Part shown: positions 58,805 through 64,000 of the stretch, piece after piece
Position numbering within the stretch: the first letter of the stretch is position 1
Layout: every line of letters starts with the position of its first letter
Assembly: GCA_965246875.1 (NCBI GenBank)
Contig: CBDFFU010000006.1
Span: 434,001 to 498,000 of the forward strand
From: DASWYT01 sp965246875
GTDB lineage: Bacteria; Pseudomonadota; Alphaproteobacteria; Micavibrionales; SZUA-601
Direction: 5' to 3'
Length of the DNA: 64,000 nt
Notes under the pieces: generated by a model
Databases searched by the model: none
The model's input: only the letters and a program-made list of their open reading frames with translations
Told to the model about the DNA's origin: nothing
Translations under genes and position numbers: made by a program

Positions 58805-59823
58805 CTGTAGAATCGGTAGGCTTGTGTGATGGCATGCTCATATAATTGCCGTGTCGCGTCAAAGCCGATAAAAGCCGATACCAAAATTAACAAGGTCGAT
58901 TGCGGCAAATGAAAATTGGTGATCAACCGGTTGGCCACGTGGAATTTGAAACCGGGGGTGATAAAGATATCAGTGTCGCCCGTAAAGGGCTGCAGCGTCC
59001 CGCTCAATGCAGCACTCTCCAGCAACCGTAGGCTGGTGGTGCCAACAGGAATCACCTTGCCGCCGCGCGCTTTGGTCTGGCTGATGAGATCGACGGTGGC
59101 TTGATCCACGCGGCCAAATTCGCTGTGCATTTTGTGGTCGTGAATGGAATTGAGCTGGCTGTACATGGGTTGAAACGTGCCAGCCCCGACATGCAACGTG
59201 ACTTCAGCCGTGTGAATACCAGCGGCTTTTAAATTATTAATGAGTGTGTCAGAGAAATGCAGACCAGCGGTGGGGGCCGCAACCGAGCCTTTTTCCTTGG
59301 CGTAAACAGTCTGGTAATCCTGCTTGTCGTGCGCATCGGTTTGATCGCGTGGAATATACGGGGGCAGGGGCATTTCACCTTGTGTCTCGATAAAGTCTTC
59401 GGTTTCTGAAGCACTGGCATTGAAGCGAACCACAATTGTTTGTTCACGCCGTTCGATAATGTCGGCGGTCATGCCTTCGGCAAAATGTAAAGACTGGCCC
59501 ACACGCAACCGTTTCGTTTTTTGCGCGAATACCTCCCATGTTTGGAAGTCACTAATGGGGCGATGCAGCAGAATTTCAGTTTGCAAAGCCTCATGCTGGC
59601 CATTCTCGCTGGGACGTATGCAACGCAGCCGCGCCGGGATGACGCGGGAGTTATTGAACACTAAAAGATCACCAGCATTTAAAAGGCGCGGCAAATCCGC
59701 AAAGGTGAGATCATCACGGACGTCTGGCCAAGTCAACAAACGCGCCGCTTCGCGCGGCAACAGCGGGTGTGCAGCGATCAGAGTGTCGGGCAGGTGGTAA
59801 TCGTAATCAGCAGGCTTATCCAT
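58765..59823 (-). CDS. queA: S-adenosylmethionine:tRNA ribosyltransferase-isomerase QueA
   Basis: QueA transfers the ribosyl part of SAM to preQ1 in tRNA to make epoxyqueuosine. The 352-residue product has the signature YDYHLPDTLIAAHPLLPREA, LLVFNNSRVIPARLRC, VYAKEKGSVAAPTAGLHFSD, VTLHVGAGTFQPM and FHLPQSTLLILVSAFIG, and the closing YRFYSYGDGCLLDL. Length is normal. The tgt gene does not follow. The end overlaps cassette gene 5. Confidence 0.97.
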   Translation of the reverse strand: MDKPADYDYHLPDTLIAAHPLLPREAARLLTWPDVRDDLTFADLPRLLNAGDLLVFNNSRVIPARLRCIRPSENGQHEALQTEILLHRPISDFQTWEVFAQKTKRLRVGQSLHFAEGMTADIIERREQTIVVRFNASASETEDFIETQGEMPLPPYIPRDQTDAHDKQDYQTVYAKEKGSVAAPTAGLHFSDTLINNLKAAGIHTAEVTLHVGAGTFQPMYSQLNSIHDHKMHSEFGRVDQATVDLISQTKARGGKVIPVGTTSLRLLESAALSGTLQPFTGDTDIFITPGFKFHVANRLITNFHLPQSTLLILVSAFIGFDATRQLYEHAITQAYRFYSYGDGCLLDLEIS

Positions 59824-59903
59824 GGATTTATCATGCCGTAAAAGTGCGCGTGAAAGAATCCCTGTTAGGACAAAAAATCTTAAATCTGATTGTTACAGAT
59901 AAG

Positions 59904-60638
59904 TCAAAATTTCCTCTGTATGCTCTCAATATGGTGTTTTTTTATTTGATCGCTTACTTGAGTGTAAAGGTAAAGCTTATTGTAAATATCGTTTATTTCT
60001 ATTGTTGATAAGTTATTCATTTGTGTTTGAGCGGTTATTTGAGTAATAATCGACCTGACGTTACAGCGATTTACAACATAAACATTGCTGCTCTGCACTG
60101 TGATATCTTTGAGAGTGCATCTATCTGAAAAAACAATGATCGGCCAGATGGGAATATTCTTGTCAATAAAACGTCTGATTGTGTCAATGTGAAGTCTGTT
60201 TTGTTTTATAGGATTATAAAACAGATTTTTATGACTTTGATGTCGGGCTTTTGGAAAAATTTGCACCCATTTCGTATGCGCTTCATTTCCAAAAACCCAA
60301 CCACCATAATTTTTATTTTCGAAAATAAATAGGCCTTTCGAATTTATTAGAAGCATATCGATTTCTGTTGTTTCACTATTGTTTTTCGGCAAATGAATAT
60401 TGAATAAAAACTTTTCATTGTCGCTTTCGAGGTATTGCAAACATTTATAAAGCAAATATTCGCCAAATGTCCCTTTGTCCATGAACCAGCGCGATTTTCT
60501 TGTTATTTGATAATAAGTAGTTTTTTTGTAGCGCCTATTCATGTAAAAAATGACAGCTATACATGCTAAAACAACTGACAGAAAAACAACGTTCAATTTA
60601 TTCTCTATCAATGTGTTTATATTTATTCTGAAAGACAA
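59904..60638 (-). CDS. NERD-domain protein with an N-terminal membrane helix
   Basis: A 244-residue protein with one N-terminal transmembrane helix (about 15-32, VVFLSVVLACIAVIFYM) and then a nuclease-related domain. It shows DKGTFGEYLLYKCLQYL, TEIDMLLINSKGLFIFENKN (the Asp and Glu-x-Lys residues of a restriction-like core) and the following YGGWVFG...KWVQI and NPIKQNRLHI. NERD proteins are thought to be nucleases or DNA-processing factors. The gene is much more A+T-rich than queA, which suggests acquisition. Confidence 0.82.
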   Translation of the reverse strand: MSFRININTLIENKLNVVFLSVVLACIAVIFYMNRRYKKTTYYQITRKSRWFMDKGTFGEYLLYKCLQYLESDNEKFLFNIHLPKNNSETTEIDMLLINSKGLFIFENKNYGGWVFGNEAHTKWVQIFPKARHQSHKNLFYNPIKQNRLHIDTIRRFIDKNIPIWPIIVFSDRCTLKDITVQSSNVYVVNRCNVRSIITQITAQTQMNNLSTIEINDIYNKLYLYTQVSDQIKKHHIESIQRKF

Positions 60639-60703
60639 GGGTGTATCCTATGCACTAGTAGAGCAACTTTAAGTCTTGTTACTAGCTTGTTCTGTACATA
60701 CAT

Positions 60704-60742
60704 AAAAAATTAGCCGCTTATCTATTAAGACAGCGGCTAATT
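60704..60742 (-). terminator. rho-independent terminator after the M23 peptidase gene
   Basis: An 11-bp perfect stem (AATTAGCCGCT with AGCGGCTAATT) with a 13-base loop and a T6 run on the minus strand, 22 bases after the peptidase stop. Confidence 0.9.
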
Positions 60743-60763
60743 AAACTAAATGCAACGCAATTC

Positions 60764-62212
60764 TTAGCGTGAGGCTGTGGTAATCGGACCCTTGCGCAGT
60801 GCCGTCTTCATCTGGGTTTCCAGCGAACCGATGCGCAGCCTGAATTTGTGCATTTCGCCACCGGCCAGTTGCGTTCCCATCGGAACCTTGACACCCATGG
60901 GGTTAATCGGCTTGCCGGCCATGTGGACTTCGTAATGGAGGTGGGCACCGGTCGAACGGCCCGTCGTACCAACATAACCAATAACCTGACCCTGTTTGAC
61001 CTTGGACCCGCCATGAATACCCGTGGCAAAACGGCTCATATGGGCATAGGCGGTTTCCATGCCATTGCTGTGCTTGATCAGGACGTAATTGCCGTAGGTG
61101 CTGAACCAATTCGCGCGGTTCACAACACCATCACCAGCCGCTAAAATCGGGGTGCCAACTTTCGCGCTAAAATCGATACCGGTGTGCATCTTGGAATAGC
61201 CCAGGATCGGGTGCAGGCGGAAACCAAAACCGGAGGTGATCTTGACGCCATCAATCGGGGTTTTTAACAGGCTGCGACGAATGCTTTGGCCATTGGCTTT
61301 GAAATATTCGTTAGTGCCAGCAGCGTTCTTGTACAGATAGACCGGCTGTTCTTCATCATCGAGGATCAAGCGGGCATACACCAGGTCGCCTGTGCGGAAC
61401 GGGCGCCCTTTGTCGTCGACTTCAGCTTCATACAAAACTTCGAATTTGTCACCTTCGTTGATATCGCGCTGGAAATCAACGGTGTAAGAATAGGCTTTGA
61501 TCATCTGGCTCAAGATGGCGTGTGGTACACCGGCCTTGGCTGCAGCACCTGACAGGGAGCCAACGATTGTGCCACCTTTGGCAACCAGGGCTTTATGCAG
61601 ATCTTTTTCGATCACTTTGGTCGAAAATTCGCCAGTGCCTTTTTCATCATAGACAACAATGTCACGCAAAGAATCAGGGGAAAAGCGATAGCCCGTAAAC
61701 TCACGCTCGCCATCCTCGGTCGGCTTAAACATCAAGGTAATTTGCTGGCCGGCTTTGATCGCGCGCGGACTGAATTTATCCTGCATGCTCTCAATGGCTT
61801 GCAGGGCCATCTCCGTTGGCACTTCGAATTTTTCCAGGAGGCTGTTCAAGGTTTGACCGTTACGCAGGGCAACCGTTTCACGGTCGCTGTGGCGAACGGG
61901 TGTGGCAGCCACTTGAAATGCCTTGCGGACTTGCGGGATCAGTTCAGTCAATGACCCTTGTGCTGTCACAGCAGGCGTCATGGCAACATTGGTGCGGTCA
62001 GAGGCATAGGCAAAAGCAATCGTATCGGATTCGCTTTGCTGGCTGGTGGTCTGATGCATCGCGATGTGCTGCACGCGCGCTGGTTTCGCAACCGGCGTGT
62101 CAGACGAAAAAGCGGTAAAGGCCAAAGCACCGGTGACGGCGATAAAACCAAAGGCACAAGCGGTCACAAAAAGTTTTTGATCACAACGCTTACGACGAAA
62201 AATAGAACGCAT
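60764..62212 (-). CDS. M23 family peptidoglycan metallopeptidase (MepM/YebA-type)
   Basis: A 482-residue cell-wall endopeptidase. One N-terminal membrane anchor (about 13-32) is followed by a LysM/opacity-associated region (NGQTLNSLLEKFEVPTEMAL), an OapA-like region with GDKFEVLYEAEVDDKGRPFR, and the M23 domain. Zinc motifs are HTGIDFSAKVGTPI (His, Asp) and HLHYEVHMAGKPINP; the middle histidine is in METAYAHMSRF. Length and domain order match MepM-like enzymes for cell elongation. It is a single-gene unit. Confidence 0.95.
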   Translation of the reverse strand: MRSIFRRKRCDQKLFVTACAFGFIAVTGALAFTAFSSDTPVAKPARVQHIAMHQTTSQQSESDTIAFAYASDRTNVAMTPAVTAQGSLTELIPQVRKAFQVAATPVRHSDRETVALRNGQTLNSLLEKFEVPTEMALQAIESMQDKFSPRAIKAGQQITLMFKPTEDGEREFTGYRFSPDSLRDIVVYDEKGTGEFSTKVIEKDLHKALVAKGGTIVGSLSGAAAKAGVPHAILSQMIKAYSYTVDFQRDINEGDKFEVLYEAEVDDKGRPFRTGDLVYARLILDDEEQPVYLYKNAAGTNEYFKANGQSIRRSLLKTPIDGVKITSGFGFRLHPILGYSKMHTGIDFSAKVGTPILAAGDGVVNRANWFSTYGNYVLIKHSNGMETAYAHMSRFATGIHGGSKVKQGQVIGYVGTTGRSTGAHLHYEVHMAGKPINPMGVKVPMGTQLAGGEMHKFRLRIGSLETQMKTALRKGPITTASR

Positions 62213-62640
62213 TCAAGAAGCTCTTGAGTTGTTGCAGGAAAAGTTCGGGTCGAGGATTTAGATAGATGTGTGTGCGTAATTAACAGCAGCTCAATGGTGT
62301 GACGACAACTATGTCAGAGAGCTGTAGCGCGGGGTCTTACAGGTCCAATAGGGCAGATATCCTCTGTGGTGGAACCAACGAACTGGGGTCACTATACCCA
62401 AGCTGCGTCTATTGAAAACCCTAAAAATAAATAATTCGTAAATCCCTTGTTATTTCAGTTAATTAATAGAGGTCAAACCGGAGTAATTTAACCGTAATCT
62501 AAGCCAAAAAGCAGTTCAGAATCGCCGGCTTTCCAGATGGACTCGTTGCGCGTGTGGAAAACAGACTCATCTGACTACACGACACGCTGGGATTAATATG
62601 GTAGACCCTATAATGTAACAACGTGAATTACGGTGAATTT
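62213..62640. promoter_or_regulatory. 428-base intergenic region between divergent genes
   Basis: No gene is visible in either strand. The region separates the divergent M23 peptidase and the exported unknown at 62641. A TATAAT hexamer (62609-62614) lies 27 bases before the latter gene, without a good -35 box. The stretch 62325-62400 contains two direct copies of GGGGTC and is GC-rich; it may belong to a long leader of the peptidase mRNA, but no known RNA family was recognised. Confidence 0.35.
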
Positions 62641-63201
62641 ATGCGGTCTTCAGCTCGATCTGTTTTAGCTTATTCAATTGCTGCCATGCCATTCTTGGTC
62701 ACATCAAGTTGCATCTTTGGCGATGTGACGCGCGGACCAATTCAGTTTTCTGCACAATCCGTTACGCTTATACATGGTGTAAACAATCATCTGACCGAGA
62801 TTGCGGTTATAGGTCCCAATAATCAATATGGTCTGCATCTCACAACCAAAGCGCAGAACAGCGATGATGTTCCGGTCACACTGTCAAAAGTCGATAAGGG
62901 AATCATGGCGGCGTTTAATCACTTCTCTCATACAGGGAGGGATACCACGCTATCCGTACCTGTAAATCAACCGGCTTTTTCCATTGATGATACAAAAAAA
63001 GTGACTGTAAATATTATTGATGGAACTGCGAATACAGAAACGCATCGTTATACTGGAATCAACTTGGCGCTTGTTGAAAATGGGACGATCATGACACAGT
63101 CAAATACGACAGGTGTTATCAAGACAGCTAACAAAACGCCAGATGCGGGATTTGCACAAACCTTCTTTATGCCAGCATCATTGGGCGTCACATTAAAATA
63201 G
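62641..63201 (+). CDS. exported or lipid-anchored protein of unknown function
   Basis: A 186-residue protein with an N-terminal signal and a lipobox-like VTSSC at residues 20-24 (PFLVTSSCIFG), so it may be a lipoprotein. The mature part is beta-rich with many Thr, Asn and Val (IQFSAQSVTLIHGVNNHLTE, KKVTVNIIDGTANTETHR). No family is recognised. The ATG with GGTGA five bases upstream is preferred; a GTG 18 bases earlier is in the same frame. Confidence 0.6.
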   Translation: MRSSARSVLAYSIAAMPFLVTSSCIFGDVTRGPIQFSAQSVTLIHGVNNHLTEIAVIGPNNQYGLHLTTKAQNSDDVPVTLSKVDKGIMAAFNHFSHTGRDTTLSVPVNQPAFSIDDTKKVTVNIIDGTANTETHRYTGINLALVENGTIMTQSNTTGVIKTANKTPDAGFAQTFFMPASLGVTLK

Positions 63202-63217
63202 TAAGTATTATTCAGCT

Positions 63218-63655
63218 TCACGTATGTGCGGTTAAAGTTGCACGCGTGCCCAGACTTTCCGCAAAGCGCAACAGATAACCATCTGGGTCTTGCACGATAA
63301 ATTGCCGGCATCCTAAACAGAGGTCATCGGCACGATACCATTTATTTTCAATCGGCAAAAAGATTGTGGAGCCTGATTTTTGGACCGTTTCATACAATGT
63401 CATGACATGATCGGTTTCGATCTGCAAATTGATGCCCCGCCCGAATGGGTATTCTAGTGCGGCTGGCAACCACGTACGGTCAACGCCAATTTGATCCAGC
63501 ATGATTCGTGCACCCTGCCGCTCCAGCATGGCAAAGCCTTCTTCGGGACGCTGGTATTCAATCGTGAAACCCAAGATATTCGTATAGAAGGGCAGGCTGA
63601 TACTAATATCTGTGCAATAAAGTTCGGGCGTTAATTCATGCGGCATGTGTTGCAC
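63218..63655 (-). CDS. VOC (glyoxalase/bleomycin-resistance) superfamily protein
   Basis: A 145-residue protein with the paired beta-alpha-beta-beta-beta units of the vicinal oxygen chelate fold. It has HELTPELYCTDISISLPFYT with the LGF turn after it, AMLERQGARIMLDQ, and QFIVQDPDGYLLRFAESLG at the end. Metal ligands are plausible (His, Glu) but their role is not proved. Members include bleomycin-binding proteins and dioxygenase-like enzymes. The substrate is unknown. It has no obvious operon partner. Confidence 0.88.
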   Translation of the reverse strand: MQHMPHELTPELYCTDISISLPFYTNILGFTIEYQRPEEGFAMLERQGARIMLDQIGVDRTWLPAALEYPFGRGINLQIETDHVMTLYETVQKSGSTIFLPIENKWYRADDLCLGCRQFIVQDPDGYLLRFAESLGTRATLTAHT

Positions 63656-64000
63656 CTGTCTAAAGTGTGTTGAGAATCGTCAACGACGGTTACAGCCAGT
63701 TATCGTGAGTGCGACGATCATCTTCCGATCCAGCCATACCAAGCAATAAAATACCATGGTTTTAGCGGTGAATCAGGAATCACATGTGTAGAATCACGTT
63801 GTGCTGTGTTTAATTCTCCTCGAATTGAAAACAGAATCGAAATTTTATGCGGGACGAGACAAGAATGATTTTCCTAAATGCCCAAAAGATTGCAGAAGAT
63901 CATGTTTTAAAGCAGGGGAGAGGCTCTACAAGGCATCTTCTAAATCCCTTGAAATAAAGGCAAATTAACGTTGGGTTAAACTATTTTGCGCGCTCCAGCA
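63656..64000. other. 345 bases at the right end without a supported gene
   Basis: No reading frame with a start, a ribosome binding site and family resemblance is visible. On the minus strand a frame of about 55 codons without start (ending WYFIAWYGWIGR) could be the remnant of a longer gene, but this is weak. The next gene probably begins beyond the window. Confidence 0.4.

Noticed and set aside
62325..62400. A GC-rich stretch before the M23 peptidase as 6S RNA or 4.5S RNA
   Set aside because: The long bulged helix of 6S RNA cannot be drawn and the conserved SRP RNA apical loop (GGAAG/AGCA pattern) is absent.
63700..63900. A minus-strand frame ending in WYFIAWYGWIGR as a gene remnant or transposase end
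   Set aside because: It has no start codon in context, a stop codon close upstream, and no recognisable domain; chance is the simpler explanation.

Overview
The window is a bacterial chromosome segment with dense genes, short intergenic gaps and roughly balanced base composition. Its housekeeping set points to an alphaproteobacterium: a ubiquinol-cytochrome c chaperone protein next to DUF177 and BamE, a CpdR-like single-domain response regulator, a DksA with a degenerate zinc finger, an ihfA-merR pair, a class I PHA synthase, and alpha-type C-terminal or N-terminal extensions on bS16 and uS9. I cannot fix the genus. Parts of a Dot/Icm (type IVB) secretion system indicate a lineage that interacts with, or preys on, other cells, or that carries a conjugation-derived machine.

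Layout. 1-0.6 kb: the 5' part of clpX. 0.8-1.7 kb: sufE and a YcxB-like membrane protein. 1.7-6.8 kb (minus strand): a type IVB secretion block, read as DsbC-like thiol protein, lytic transglycosylase, dotD, dotC, dotB, icmT and a secreted unknown; this is the same order as traH-traI-traJ-traK of IncI plasmids. 7-18 kb: BI-1 protein, Tas-like reductase, rimM-nudix-rpsP-ffh, dapF-ftsY, a GNAT gene broken by an amber codon, rlmJ, DUF378, and a lemA-TPM-TPM operon. 18-30 kb: DEAD-box helicase with a long leader, tRNA-Glu, a solute-binding protein, a methyltransferase, recJ, an OmpA-like lipoprotein, phaC, ihfA, merR and dksA. 30-32.2 kb: two tiny genes each closed by its own hairpin, then a CsoR-regulated metal module whose operator lies inside its promoter.

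32-42 kb: a FliL-like protein, bamE, the chaperone-DUF177 pair, cpdR, a zinc-ribbon protein, then dotA with a small gene before it and three secreted proteins plus an M23 peptidase after it. This looks like a second type IVB transcription unit. 42-55 kb: ppa, kup, terC, a secreted caspase-like protein, tspO, rplS, trmD, gamma-carbonic anhydrase, rpsI-rplM, an unknown gene, rnd and aspS.

54.9-58.8 kb is the most unusual part. Five consecutive units each carry the same two-hairpin RNA leader, followed 38-66 bases later by an unrelated cytosolic protein of about 175-240 residues that I do not recognise. The leaders differ in sequence, but the changes keep the base pairs, including full compensatory changes. 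Two copies also share a near-identical promoter. I read this as an undescribed structured 5' UTR element controlling a cassette of orphan genes. 58.8-64 kb returns to queA, a NERD-domain protein, an M23 peptidase, a secreted unknown and a VOC-family protein. The last 345 bases hold no gene I can support.
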